A stretch of DNA of 64,000 nt from Dichetophora obliterata (Eukaryota; Arthropoda; Insecta; Diptera; Sciomyzidae), in contig OY986436.1 in NCBI GenBank assembly GCA_963920525.1, positions 8,328,001 to 8,392,000 on the forward strand. The letters are read 5' to 3'. The notes beneath the pieces are model-generated. The model was not told the DNA's origin. It ran no database searches and saw only the letters and a list, made by a program, of their open reading frames with translations. Position 1 is the first letter of the stretch; each line of letters opens with the position of its first letter. Of this stretch, positions 11,651-23,968 are shown one piece after another. A program made the translations under genes and the position numbers.

Positions 11651-12591
11651 TTATGAAACAATAAGTATACAGTCGTAGGGAATCTGTCGCCGCGGACGTT
11701 TTTTTATCAATCTCCTTAACGTGTTAAAGACGGGACAATTTTTTCACACATGTGCTTTTTTTTACCTAATTTTTATGTGATACGGTTAGTTTTTCGACAT
11801 CCGACTTAGTGATGCGATTTATATGTATCTCGCTTTTCGCCTTGCTCGAGGCTTATTAGTTTTTTTTGTTGCGCTAAGCACGAAGAGAAAGAGAAAAATA
11901 GAGAGCAACATGGATTTTATTGAAACTCTCGCAACACAAACGCATCAAAAGACAACGAATATGCAATGAGTGCCAGCTGGAATTATTTCTACGAAAATTT
12001 AATGCCTTAATTAAACATACCTATTATTAAAATTTCGAAAGAAAAATACCCTTAAATGAATTTGCAGCACAAATAAGATATTTTAAAATTTTTTCAATTT
12101 TAAAAATTTTAAAAATCGGCCCAGTACTTTTGAAGTAAGGTCGTAACTTTAAATTTTCACTTAAATTTTTATATAATAGTATAGATAAAACTATTTTTAT
12201 ATGGCCTGAATCGCCCTACTATTAATCATATTTTAGACAAAGCGATATGACACCAATTTCTCTCACCGATATTCTTATTTTTGCTATTCTTGGGTGTGGG
12301 AGCTGAGGAGAAGGGATAAATAAAAATCGTAAAAAATCGGCCGTACCAGCGATTTTGCGCCGTTTTATCGCACTTACTCTTTCACTCCCATCAACAAAGC
12401 GTGAAATAGCAAGAAAAAATTGCTTGGCCGAATTCCATGTTTGCTTTGAATCGTATTCGTAACAAAAGAAAGTATGAAAAAATCGGTGAGTTACATCGGT
12501 GGCATATCGTCAAATCTAAAATGGGACTTACTGTAACAATAAGTTAGTAATAAAATAGAAAAGAAAAGAAGACTCTTAACCACAAATCTCT
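11651..12591. other. no gene recognised
   Basis: Mixed AT-rich sequence with poly-T runs and a few GC-richer patches. No open frame of note and no clear repeat. Confidence 0.5.
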
Positions 12592-12599
12592 ATATTGGA

Positions 12600-14070
12600 C
12601 AGGGTTGCCAGCTCATTTTATAGTTTTTCCTGCAATAATCCTTAAAACTCCCCGATTTTTCATCAAATTCACCTAAAAAAAATTTAATGCATTTACTTAC
12701 AGACCTTTTGAATTAAATATGACAATAAATAATGAAAGGATTTAATAAATTCTATTTGAAGCAATTCGTTATGTTATTGTTATGTCCACACTATGTCCAA
12801 AGTATGTTAAGGGTGGTTTTAGGCAAACAGTTTTTTGAAAATCTAATTTTTTACACTTGATTATTGTTGTACGACTATTCAAAAATGTATATAAAAATAT
12901 ATAAATCAATGCCGCTTATAATAGAGATTCTCTAGCGCTTAAAACCCCATGCGCCAGAGTACTTTTAACTAACCAGAGTAACTTTAAACACGTTCTTCTC
13001 GAAACATATTTTTTCCAAACTGGCCGCACTACTGCAAACAAACTAATTGACCGAATTTATTATTTTTTAAAATTTATTTGTCTTGTTATTCTAAACATCT
13101 TTGCACATCTTTAGTAAAATAAGCGTCTTTGGAAAATGTGTCTAGCCTTTACAAGCAACAATACGGTAAAAAATATCGAAAATTTTTCAACTTTTTTTCC
13201 TCGCTTCATAATTTTCTTTATTTTAAATGTTTTTATTCCATTTTGGTAAAACAAGTGCATTCAAGGGTCTGTTTTTGAATTCATCTTTTTTTCAGACGAT
13301 CTGGAGCTGAGCTATGGGATGTCTCTATTTTCACTTATTTTTATTACACTAACTTCAGCGCAATCTTTATATACAAGCAATAGATCGTCGCTGCGCCTAC
13401 AAAAATGATTGTGTGTTTTCAGCAACTTTTCAGAAAAAAATTCAGAAATATGGGCGAAAGTGTTAAAAAATATGCAATAAAAAAAATTACAACTATTTTT
13501 GTAGGCGCAGCAACGATATGTTAAACTGTGTTTTGTACAACTCGCATAGAAAAAAACACAGCTTTAGACTGATGATGAAATTTATATGCGAATGAAAATT
13601 TTTGTATGTATAATATCCTTTTTTAGAAAACTTCTAAAATATGCCTTTATTTTAACCGCTTCTGCCTAAAACCTCTCTTAAGTCAAATTCGTACATTTAT
13701 GATGTTATTGAAATGCATATCGAAGTGTCAAATTTTGTTTCAATTGTGCAATACCTTCCAAGATTATAAGCGAAAATACATAACAAATTATACAAAAAAT
13801 GTATTATTACAAAATTTATTTGGCACCAAAGATTTTTGTCTAATGTTAACTAAATTTTTCTAATGTTGTAAGAAGAACATTGTATCAACAAATTTAATAT
13901 AAAATCAAATTCCCCGCTAATATTATATCAAATTTTTAATTCACCTCAAAAATCATTAAAAATTAGATGAATTATTAAATTCCTCGCATATTTGAGCCTA
14001 ATTCCCCGATTCCCCGATCGACATGAAATTCCCCGCAAATCAGGGAATTTGCCACCAGTTGGCATGCCTG
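12600..14070. mobile_element. non-autonomous hAT-type element with 8-bp target duplication
   Basis: The left terminus CAGGGTTGCCAGCT pairs with the right terminus, whose reverse complement is CAGGCATGCCAACT (11 of 14 identical). It is flanked by exact 8-bp direct repeats ATATTGGA at 12592-12599 and 14071-14078. CA-starting inverted ends with 8-bp duplications are the signature of hAT elements. The 1,471-bp interior has no transposase frame. CCCCGATT-type motifs occur near both ends (12650 and 13996-14012). A separate internal hairpin lies at 13384-13517. Confidence 0.8.
13384..13517. repeat. inverted repeat inside the hAT-type element
   Basis: ATCGTCGCTGCGCCTACAAA at 13385 onward is mirrored by TTTGTAGGCGCAGCAACGAT near 13499-13518, with a loop of roughly 75 bp. 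The stem is about 28 bp with few mismatches. Confidence 0.8.
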
Positions 14071-14078
14071 ATATTGGA

Positions 14079-14752
14079 TGTCCGATCGACCGAAGCCGAC
14101 GTAAAAAGAACGAATAATAAAAAAACCACTTCGGATTTCCGACCGACCGAAGCTGACGTAAAAAGTCCGTATTAAAACTATTTCGTCTTTTTGATCGACC
14201 GAAACCGACGTAAAAAGTCCGAATTAAAACTACTTCGGCTTTCTGACAGACTGAAGCCGACGTAAAAAGTCCGAATTAAAACTACTTCGGATTTTTGAGC
14301 CACCGAAGCCTACGTAAAAAGTCTGAAGCTAACGCTACGATTTTCGACCGATTGAAGCTAACGTAAAAAGTCAGGATTAAAACTACTTCGGATTTTTGAC
14401 TGACCGAAGCCGACGTAAAAAGAACGAATAATAAAAAATACTTCGGATTTCCAACCGACCGAAGCCGACGTAAAAAGTCCGAATTAAAACTACTTCGGAT
14501 TTCCGACAGACCGAAGCCGACGTAAAAAGTCCAAATTAAAAATACTTTGGATTATTGAGCGACCGAAGCCTACGTGAAAAGTCTGATTAAAAAAAAAACA
14601 CTTCGGATTTTCGACTGACCGAAGCTGACGTAAAAAGTCAGAATTAAAACTACTTCGGATTTTTGACTGACCGAGGCCGACGTAAAAAGTCCGAATAAAA
14701 AAAAACACTTCGGATTTCCGACCAACCGAAGCCAACATAAAAAGTCCGATGG
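14079..14752. repeat. 52-bp minisatellite, about 13 units
   Basis: Units read roughly GATTTCCGACCGACCGAAGC, then CGACGTAAAAAGTCCGAATT, then AAAACTACTTCG. I count 13 units of 50-56 bp. Frames on the minus strand (14490-14875) are translations of this array, not genes. Units 5-8 and units 10-13 share the same private variants, which points to a five-unit higher-order duplication. The array starts directly at the right target-duplication border of the hAT-type element. Confidence 0.92.
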
Positions 14753-14948
14753 CAGAATAATGAGGTAGGGTAAGTAGCTTTGACAAGACCTATCGTTAAT
14801 GTAAAAGTGCTGCCATATCACAAAATTAAATCCATACTTTGTCTTGGAGTTTCTGATGAAATCCTTTACTAGCAATATTTCAAAACGGGGAAGTACAGGT
14901 TTTTTTGTTTTAGGACTTATTCTGCAATATATTTTTGTATGTTATAAT

Positions 14949-15910
14949 CATACTTGGGCACACTGCAGTAAACATTTACTGCATTACTAGAAGCAGTAAT
15001 CAGTAAACTTTTACTGATAATGAAATTCAATTTGCATTACCAGTAAATTTTTACTGATTACTGGAGAAAATTGCAGTAAAAATAAATTTTTACTGATTAC
15101 TGGGAAAAAATTGCAGTACAAATAAATTTTTACTGATAATGAAATTCAATTTGCATTACCAGTAAATTTTTACTGATTACTGGAAAAAATTGCAGTAAAA
15201 ATAAATTTTTACTGATAATGAAATTTAATTTGCATTACCAGTAAATTTTTACTGATTACTGAAAAAATTTGCAGTTAAAATAAATTTTTACTGATTACTG
15301 AAAAAAATTGCAGTAAAAATAAATTTTTACTGATTACTGAAAAAAATTGCAGTAAAAATAAATTTTTACTGCTTACTGAATAAAATTGCAAAAATAAATT
15401 TTTACTGCAATATTTTCAGTAATCAGTAAAAATTTATTTTTACTGCAATTTTTTTTAGTAATGCAGTAAAAATTAATTTTTACTGATTACTGAACCAAAT
15501 TGCAAAAATAAATTTTTACTGCAATTTTTTTCAGTAATCAGTAAAAATTTATTTTTACTTCAATTTTTTTCAGTAATCAGTAAAAATTTATTTTTACTGC
15601 AAATTTTTTTAGTAATCAGTAAAAATTTACTGGTAATGCAAATTAAATTTCATTATCAGTAAAAATTTATTTTTACTGCAATTTTTTCTAGTAATCAGTA
15701 AAAATTTACTGGTAATGTAAATTGAATTCCATTATCAGTAAAAATTTATTTGTACTGCAATTTTTTCCCAGTAATCAGTAAAAATTTATTTTTACTGCAA
15801 TTTTTTTCAGTAATCAGTAAAATTTTACTGGTAATGCAAATTGAATTGCATTATCAGTAAAAATTTATTTTTACTGCAATTTTACTGGTACTGCAAAGTG
15901 CCCATCTATG
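14949..15910. mobile_element. palindromic hAT-type foldback with 8-bp target duplication
   Basis: The ends CATACTTGGGCAC (14949-14961) and, on the other strand from 15910, CATAGATGGGCAC differ at two of 13 positions. Exact direct repeats GTTATAAT flank it at 14941-14948 and 15911-15918, fitting the nTnnnnAn hAT target pattern. The interior is two mirror arms meeting near 15412. Each is built of repeated modules such as CAGTAAAAATAAATTTTTAC, TGATTACTG and GATAATGAAATTCAATTTGC. No coding sequence. The element would fold into a hairpin of almost 1 kb. Confidence 0.88.
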
Positions 15911-15918
15911 GTTATAAT

Positions 15919-17445
15919 CCAGCTTGAGCCTTCCACTTCAAATTTATTCTTGGTTTTATAAGTGTATTATTTGCGGTTTTCAAAGAGAATTTTGTGTGAA
16001 GTTACATATATTGTAATAACTTTTAAAAATAAAGAAATGGCAAAAAGAAGTTATGCAATTTGTCGGACAACGTGGAATAAAGATATTTAACTTTATTAAG
16101 CCTTCATAAAATTTCTTTTGCAAGTAATTATCTTAGAAATAACATTCATAAAGAAAACTGACATCTCTAAAACTTATAGATGGGTTTTACTTATAAAATG
16201 TTAATTGCATTTTTGAAGATAATTATCTGATCTACAATTTTGTAGTAATCAGATTTTATTTCCGACATAGAGAAGCAGAGATATTGGCAAATGACCGATT
16301 TTGGTAAACTTTGAACCCGAATATCCTTCAGCGCGTTCATGTTATCACAGGAAACTCATGACAGGTTGTTAATTATGTCTAAACACATTTTCTACCTGGC
16401 TCGATATTTTTTTGAGAAAAAGTGTCGAACTTCTAAATATCATCAATCGAGGTCTAAAAATAAGCTACAAATGCTCAGATTGCTTATTGAGTTGAAATTT
16501 TTTCCGCTACGAGAAAAAGTGGTGGTTATTATTATAAGTGGTGGTCAAATATGATAAAAAAATTGCTCCAATTACCTTCAATTATTGTTTAGAAAAATTT
16601 TGACTTTTTTTAATATTTTGTCATCATTACATTTGCATTATATGTTTTCTAAAAAATTTTCTCATACATCCAATAAAGATCCAAAAATCATAATTTTTTT
16701 TCCAGCCCCGAACGACTTAGTTTAAAAATCTTTAACAATTTTTCAATAGAACCCTAAGAAAGTACAACATTCAGACTTTATTTAAAGAAAATGATCGAAT
16801 TCCATGTATAGAAGTTGAGATATGAACGTAAGTATGATGGGTCATTTCACTGGTTGGATAAACGACCAGCGGTAGAAAATGGGTTAATTGAGAGGTTTGC
16901 ATACAAAGAAATTGGTAATAATTTTTTCGATTTCAGATTTAAGCGAAAAATTTCAGTGAAAAAAATGACAATACAAAAACCATTGGGTAAAGTCAAAAGT
17001 TATGCCACAGAAAAATATTAAGGATGCAGAAAAATTTATTTTGACTAGTAGTTCCTAAAAAGTATATGAAGCCGTTGAGGTCAAAAATTCGTTCCATTCT
17101 AATATACAAGAACTAACTGTGTTATATTATTTTAAGTCATATATTTAATTACATAAGTAAGGTTTGTATGATTATGGTTTCTATTCGAAATAAAACACTG
17201 AACTTTAGCAAAGGGGAAAAAACGGGAAAATGTTAAGTGAAGAACGGGAATAACTTGTTGAAATGCATGGACAAAACGGCAATGATCTCTCCCAAAATCT
17301 GGCAACACTGGTATACACAGTGGTGGCGTTTGACAGTGGCGTAGTGAGCGGGGTGTAATTTAGTACGGGATCACAGTTACAGAGTGGCCTGTGAAATAAC
17401 TAGTTAGAATTCTAAGGTCTGCTTAGGTTAGCTTGAGTAAATCTT
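15919..17445. other. no gene recognised
   Basis: AT-rich DNA with three frames of about 70 residues (for example 16339-16554 and 16815-17021). Their composition is typical of chance frames and none resembles a known family. Confidence 0.5.
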
Positions 17446-19140
17446 TAGATTTAGCTTTACTGAGAGTTAAAAATTTCTTAGCTTGCCTCTGCTCATTAGT
17501 GTCGTTCCAGTGGCACTGAAATTTTTTGTTTTCCCATTTACTATTTTTTTCGAGAACGTAGCTTTAGCCAGGCTTCAGAATTGTTTTGGTCCTGAAGAGT
17601 TTGAGACGCTCCTCTTTTGGCAAGGCAATTCGCCCTTTCGATGCCCTTGAATCCTTCGTGACCTGGAACCCACCACAATTCTATTTTATTGTTTTGTCCC
17701 AGCGTATTTAATAGTTTGACGCATCTGGAGACTAGTAGTGATAGAAGCTCATAATCTTTAAGGGCTTTTAAGGCCGCTTGACTTTCTGAAAGTATTTAGG
17801 TTCTTCTTTGAATTTCCTGCAGAGACTGACACATACTGACACATACTGCCACATACTGACACATACTGACTCATACTTCAATGGCATATACCTCCGCCTG
17901 GAATATGGTCGACGTGTATCCCATTGGAACTTGAGCTTTTTGGAAATTGGGACCGTATATCTCCACTCCCGTTACTCCATTTTTAAGTTTTGACCCATCA
18001 GTATACCATATCTTTGAGCCAAGATCAACTGCCAAGCTATCACTCTTCCATAGTTGCCTATTGTGCATAACGACCCTGTAGTGTTTCGAGAAGTTTATCT
18101 GCAGCAGCATTCTATCTGGGATTTTAGAAAGGGGTAATTTTCGAGGGTTCTAAGTATTTTCATGTGACCCGAAAAATGCCCTGCCTTGCAATCACCTATT
18201 TCCTCAATTCATAGTGCACTGAGACATACCTCTTTTTCGATAATAAACTTTAAAGAGGGTAGCCCAGCCCAACGGAGCTGCTTGTAAAAAACCACTACTA
18301 AGTACTTGAGCTTATTTGAAAATGCAATGACTTTTCCATCTAGGGTAGGCCTTATCAAATTTAGGGTCTTTTTTTAAGAGAATTGTTTCAGAATTTTTTT
18401 GCCAGGATTTATGACGACCCCTTTTTCCTTACATCACTTGGAAGTTATACGGAGGAAACTCTGCATACTATCTGATATTGTCGGTTCATGGCAGCCCAGA
18501 CTTGAGGTAATCAGATCATTCGCATATCCTTTGGTGTCAATGGATGTGTAGAGTTGCGAGAAGTTCGCCCATGACTAATGTCCACCGAAGAGGTGAAAGT
18601 ACCTTTCCGTGGGGGCATCCTCTAGCAGCAATGATTGTGTTACGAATTTTTCCAAACTCAAACCTTATGATTCTGCTTTTAAGCATGATTAGAATCCAGT
18701 GTATGATTAAAGATGGAATATTTTTAATCTGAGCCTTTTCAGTTTTAGAGGTTAGACTGTGTATTGCGGTGACTGTGGATTTGCCAGCTTGGTAGGCAAA
18801 CTGAAACCTGTTTGGAGGGATGATCTTGAAGCTAGTCTACCTAATATTGAGTTCCAGTATTGTCTGCATTGCCTTCAAAAAGAGTGAACTAAGGCTGATC
18901 GGTCTATACGATGTAGGCAATTGTTCGAGCTTTTAACCCACCTTTGGTACCAAAACGACCTCAACCTTTGCCCATCCGCGAGGTAAATGGCCTAATTAAA
19001 GACTGGATTTAAAAATCCGAGTTAGCTTAGGGACAATGGAATCAATGCCTTGCTGTTGTAGTTACGGGTAGATTTCATAAGGTTAAGAGATGTTTTTGGG
19101 CTGAATTTGGAAATGGCCCAACGAACACTATCGGACGTAA
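17446..19140 (-). pseudogene. decayed Loa/I-like non-LTR retrotransposon, minus strand
   Basis: Reading from high to low coordinates, reverse transcriptase pieces appear in order: YRPISLSSLFLKAM near 18920-18880, FAYQAGKST near 18790, RGCPHGKVLSPLRWTLV near 18630-18575, and the catalytic box as YAND near 18510-18530. The RNase H start follows, WYTDGSKLKNG with FQAEVYAIEV (18010-17872). It is interrupted at 17821-17876 by a decamer array, and further RNase H remnants continue to about 17450. Many stops and shifts make it dead, and the YADD box has lost an Asp. ORF1 and endonuclease are absent. Motifs match the intact Loa-clade copy at 24540-30315. Confidence 0.8.
17821..17876. repeat. 10-bp tandem repeat within the RNase H remnant
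   Basis: Five near-identical copies of TGACACATAC, one reading TGCCACATAC and one TGACTCATAC, interrupt the decayed RNase H sequence. Confidence 0.85.
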
Positions 19141-21870
19141 AAAGTGAAGGTCAGATACAAATACCGCCGCTTTTGCTTCGCCGTAGTCAGATAAAAAGTT
19201 GGATTTTCTAGTATAATCTTAGCCAAAGTTATGACGCAAAAACCAAATAATAATAGGGCATGGCGATTGAAAACTTTTAATTAAAAAAGTTTTAAAAATT
19301 TTTTGTCAAAATTTGCCGCTATGATTAAATAATCATTCATTTATTCAAAAAGCAACCGAAAAGTCGATTTGGATGTATTTGTAAACTTTCTTTACTAAAT
19401 TTGTTGTTAATAAATTGTTACTTTCAAACTAAAAAAAAAACTTGGCGCATGAAGGTAAAGTGCATTTGTTCACAACAAAATTAGCTGATTAAATTTTCTA
19501 CATCAAGAATCAGAAGTAAAAAAGGAATGTCCTCACAAATATGCGCAAAAAACTAAGCCTATGAAAGGCCAACTTTTCACAGTTTCCATCAAATATTTAT
19601 ATTATTAAATTAGTTCAAGATAGGCTCCTCGCATGTAGTCAAGAAAGTTATGTAGGCTAAATGAAAACCTAAGGATAAAAAAAAACAAACAAAAAGTAAA
19701 AAAATAAATTGCCAAAAAATGAGTGAATTTTGAAAAAAAAAAATTCGTCTGCTACTAAAAAGTTTTTGCTTTCGTGAATAACTACGAGAACGAACACGAC
19801 GGCGATGACTACACATTTCTAATTTATTAAGCCCACCCACAAAGGCAGCTGCACACACACACACATACTCACACACTCACACACACACACACACATTAAA
19901 ACGCTGAAGATGCAGTCAAATATATGTGGCCAGTTCATATTCAGATCATAAATAAAATACATTTTACGAAAAGGAAGGCAGAGAAAGAGAGAGCTACACA
20001 AATTCACAAGCACACAAACACAGACATGTAGCTCACATCCGGCTTAATAGAAAAGTGAAGTAAATGAAAAAAAAAGTTTACAACAAAAACCAAAAAAATG
20101 CAGAGCAAAGCAAAGAATAACCTGCGCTGAGCTAAAGTAAGCAGCAGCAGCGGCCTGTCATAAGCGTGGTAGTCATTTTTCGAAATTGGCTTTGGCCAAG
20201 ACAGACCGGAAGCTGCAAGTTTTAGCAGCGGATGCTTTGCTTGCCTGCGCGTTCGTTTTTATTTTCAATGAACTAGCATAGAAAATGGAAATAAATATTT
20301 TCTCAATGCTTCCGTTGTGCAAAGCATGAGGTTTAGTTGTTGTTGTTGTTGTTGCTGGTGCAATTTTTTCAGCGCTTTGTTTGAAATTTATTTATTTTTG
20401 TTTTCATAGTGCATAGTTTTAGAGGTTTTTTACCAAAATTTTTTCTAGTATTTTAGGTCGTTTTATTTTTGTTCTTATTATAAATTTGTTGCGCTGCTTC
20501 GTATTTGTGAGCAAATGTTTTGTTGTTGGTTTTTATTTTGCCCCGAGCAGCAATGCATTCATGCATGCATTTTGTGTTAAAGTTTGTTTGTCCTTTAACA
20601 AACACAAGCACCGGCAGCAACACACAAACACTACCACAATCAAGGTAGCAGCACCCAAATGCATTGTGCATAAGTGAATAAAATAAAATAAAATAAGTGC
20701 AATGCTAGTGAAAAGCGGATGGTGGATGGAGTAAAGGCCCAGGAAAGGACAACCACTTTAACTGCTTGTGTCCAGCTTTGAAGCTCGCTACTTATGCCAT
20801 CCAAAAGCATGAAACGTAAATCAACTTTTAAGAATATTTTAAGAGTTTCTGTGTGGCAACTGTAGCAATAAAAACAACAACGAATTCATAAAAATATTCA
20901 TTTTGCTGTTACTGTGTGCATTTGTATTTGTTTATTACATTTTTGTCCTTAAAAGTTATGTGCTGTTACATTATTTTTTAGGATTAAAGCTGCTGCTGTT
21001 TTATTTTTATAAAACTCGTCATTCAGCATTTTTTTAAATTTTTGTTGGTTGGTTTTAGTCAAGTTTTGCATATTGGATTTAAAACATTTTAATTTTTTTT
21101 TCCCACCGTTATTCGTATTTCCGCCTGAGCTTTGCTTCCTCTTCCAGCATGTGTTGTATTTGTGCCAACAGTTGTTTATTTCATTGGAAAGTTGTGAATT
21201 TCCGTTGCAAATTTACATACATACATAAATGCAAGAGTGTATTTTGCATGTTTGTTTTGTCGCTTTTCTCGCTTGTATGGAATGAGCAAAAATTATATTA
21301 AGTGTGCGTGCTAGTTTGCCTGAGTGTGTGTGTGTGTGTGTGTGTGTAACATGACCTCATTAGTGCAATTAGCATTTTGTAAAAGCTGATCGGAAACTGA
21401 ATGTCATCTCGGTTATGAGGGAAGGAAATACTTATGAAAGTGGCTCAACCTCGAAAAATAATCAAACTATAGAAAACCCGAGGTAAAGTTTAATGCCTAA
21501 AGTATAAAATTTTAAAAATCAAGCATCCTTTATGAAGTGACAATAACTTAGAATCAAATATCAAGTATCCAGTGTCAACTGTTAAGTATCTAGTATCACA
21601 TTACAAGTGTTTATATATATTTTAAAGTAAACAGAAAACTTCAGCCCAGCTTTTAGTCCCAACTGTAAGACAACTATCCGAATGAAACTTATACCGTTTG
21701 AAAGCTCTGGTTCAAACCAAGTGCACAATATAATTTTTATTTAAATGTTTTATCATCAGAAATTAGTAGTGAAAATTAAAAATAAAAAATATTTGTTCCC
21801 CAAATAAAAACCAGTAGCAACCCAGTAGTTCGTGGCATCATTGACGAACTTTTCGTGATGATTTCTTAAA
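19141..21870. other. unique microsatellite-rich DNA, no gene recognised
   Basis: Contains (CA)n at about 19852-19896, (GTT)n at about 20338-20357, AAATA repeats near 20678-20696 and (TG)n at about 21325-21347. Open frames (19610-19876, 20453-20671) are translations of these repeats. It looks like ordinary dipteran non-coding DNA. Confidence 0.5.
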
Positions 21871-22490
21871 GGATGATTCTGCATGAGCTGCTGACCTTAA
21901 AAAAATTCATACAAAATATAATGCAAAGCAGCGGTTGTCAGCGCCTAACTTTTTCCACTCTATACAACAACTTCAAGTTTCTCAGTACAAATATTTTTAA
22001 TAACTTAACTTTAATATCGCTGGATAATATCTCAATAATATCTATATTTTTACTATATCTATGTTATTCATTAGTTATATCATATGTTATTTCTAAAGAG
22101 TTTTTCAGTTATGTTTTCGTTTTATTAAATAGTTCATATTTTCATGTATTTTCTCAATACAAATGTTTTCAATATCTTTATTTTTATTAAGCTAAATTTA
22201 AAATTCAAATTAATTTTTTTCAAATATTTTATAAATAAAACTTGAATTTTCTATGACCTTTTTTATGGTATGAACTTTAATAAATTATTTTGAAAAGAAG
22301 CCAACATGTTATCATAACACAGGACAAAAATTTCTTCACGTTGAATTTTTGTGTTCATTTACGAAATGTTGAGGAGTCTCGTTGAAGAAATTTTTTTTAA
22401 TGTTTCACTGGAATGTCCTGCATTCCATGTTTGTTTATTAATTTTTTCGTCAATACTATTAATTATATTAATAAATAAATAAATAGATTA
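21871..22490. other. AT-rich, one chance frame
   Basis: The 105-codon frame at 21873-22190 is rich in Ile, Phe, Leu, Ser and Tyr as expected from very AT-rich DNA. It has no motif and no upstream context, so I do not call a gene. Confidence 0.5.
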
Positions 22491-22499
22491 ATACAAAAC

Positions 22500-22780
22500 G
22501 AAAAAAAGTGATATATAGACCACTAAATAGCGAACTAGAGTTAAAGAACCGCGGTAGCCCGGGTTCAATTCCAGCTCAGACAGAAATTTTTTTCAATTGA
22601 ATTAATTTTTCTGTTCGGTCGTCACGTCTCTGCAGACAATGGCAAACCTAAGAGAGTAAAAATTGCCATGTAAAGCTTCTTGAGAACATAAGCCGTTCGG
22701 AGTCGGCATAAAACACGTAGGTCCAGTTCTCGGTCATTTGTGATCAAACATTTAATAGCACGCACAACACAATTGATCAA
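22500..22780 (+). repeat. SINE-like repeat with tRNA-type B-box
   Basis: GCCCGGGTTCAATTCCAGCTC at 22558-22578 contains GGTTCAATTCC, a B-box-like motif. It is followed by a T-run and then GACAATGGCAAACCTAAGAG, AAAATTGCCATGTAAAGCTT and GCCGTTCGGAGTCGGCATAA. The last block resembles, from memory, a short repeat scattered in tephritid genomes. The A-box is not obvious. Calling it a SINE is inference. Confidence 0.45.
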
Positions 22781-22879
22781 TAGAAGCTAGGTCAAAGTCC
22801 TTCCAAGGGCTGAAATGGCCAGTTTATTTTATTTTTTATATAGCGAACTAAATTTTGATTCAATTTCACTTCAACTCGA

Positions 22880-23245
22880 AAATGGAATGCAGAACATACT
22901 TGTTGGTCGTGAATTTGTTGACGAAATTGACTATATTTTTTATATTTTTCGTCAACGAAACTTCCTCAACATTTCGATATTATTTTCGTGCACGATAAAT
23001 CCCAACGTTTTGTATATCATTAATGAATTTTCAGCGAAATTCCACTATAGCTCCTTGACGAAACTTCTTCATCGTTACGGTATAACATTCCTACACGAAT
23101 TTTATTACACTTTTCCATTTTAGTGCCTTGACGAATTTTCTTTACATTGCTGTCTACTTTTCGTTAACGAAACTTCCTCAATATTTCGATATTGGGTTCG
23201 TGCATGATAAATCCCGACATTTCTGCACTGCGTCTTGCACAAATT
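22880..23245 (+). repeat. diverged tandem repeat of about 211 bp
   Basis: TCGTCAACGAAACTTCCTCA near 22950, TTTCGATATT, and CGTGCACGATAAATCCCAAC near 22990 recur about 211 bp later as TCGTTAACGAAACTTCCTCA, TTTCGATATT and CGTGCATGATAAATCCCGAC near 23160-23220. Shorter TTGACGAA(A/T)TT modules occur between them. Open frames at 22815-23457 run through the repeat and are not supported as genes. Confidence 0.75.
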
Positions 23246-23687
23246 TGGAACATTTACATGAAATTTTCGTCAATCAAGGATCAAGAAAAATCGTACATGA
23301 TTCATTTGAGATTTCTTCAAGACTGGAACTACTGGATAAATACACAAAGTCATGCTGTCTACTTACACATTCACTCTGTTCAACTGCATTCCTAGCAGGA
23401 AAAATGAGCTCACGAAATCAGAAATTTTGCGTGCAACTCACAATGAGCTCTCTATGAGGTAAGTATTAGATTGTAGAGGCAAATAGAAAATACAATCAGT
23501 TGTGAGGTGATAATGAGATCATAATGAGATGAAGTGCAAAATAAACCGAGATTGAAAGTTGTCTTGATTTGAAGGTTATCATGAGCTTATTATGAGGTAT
23601 TTGTGATGATTCAATTATTAACAGAATAAAACAAGATAAAAAAAAATTCAAAGAAAAATTATGTTGCTGTAACTATATACATACACT
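23246..23687. other. no gene recognised
   Basis: AT-rich DNA leading into the left end of the Tc1-like element. Nothing further was seen. Confidence 0.45.
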
Positions 23688-23858
23688 TGTGCTCATACAA
23701 TTAAGACAAAAAAGAATTTGCAACTATAAGTGTTATAATATTTCTCTGATTTTGTTTTTTGATTTCCCTTTGTGATGATAAACTTTCCCGTTATATCTGT
23801 TTTAAGTAAATACAAATTTTTTAATTTGTCAACTTCTAAGTGCTCACATAATTAAAAC
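23688..23858. repeat. left-end direct repeats of the Tc1-like element
   Basis: TGTGCTCATACAATTAAGAC (23688-23707) and AAGTGCTCACATAATTAAAA (23838-23857) are related motifs 150 bp apart. They sit where an IR/DR-type Tc1 element would carry its outer and inner transposase binding sites, upstream of the start at 23969. Confidence 0.5.
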
Positions 23859-23968
23859 ATTTGATTTAATAACGGTAAATAAAAAATCTTTCTAATTTTT
23901 CTTCATTGGAGTGTACACAAAATGATAATTGTATTAATTTTTTTAATATTAAAATTTGATTTGGCCTA

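Noticed and set aside
14490..14875. Minus-strand frames with repeated SDFLRRLRSV-type peptides
   Set aside because: Direct translation of the 52-bp minisatellite.
21873..22190. 105-codon plus-strand frame with transmembrane-like residues
   Set aside because: Composition expected by chance in very AT-rich DNA.
22815..23457. Two consecutive plus-strand frames of 102 and 109 codons
   Set aside because: They run through a diverged tandem repeat and lack any motif.
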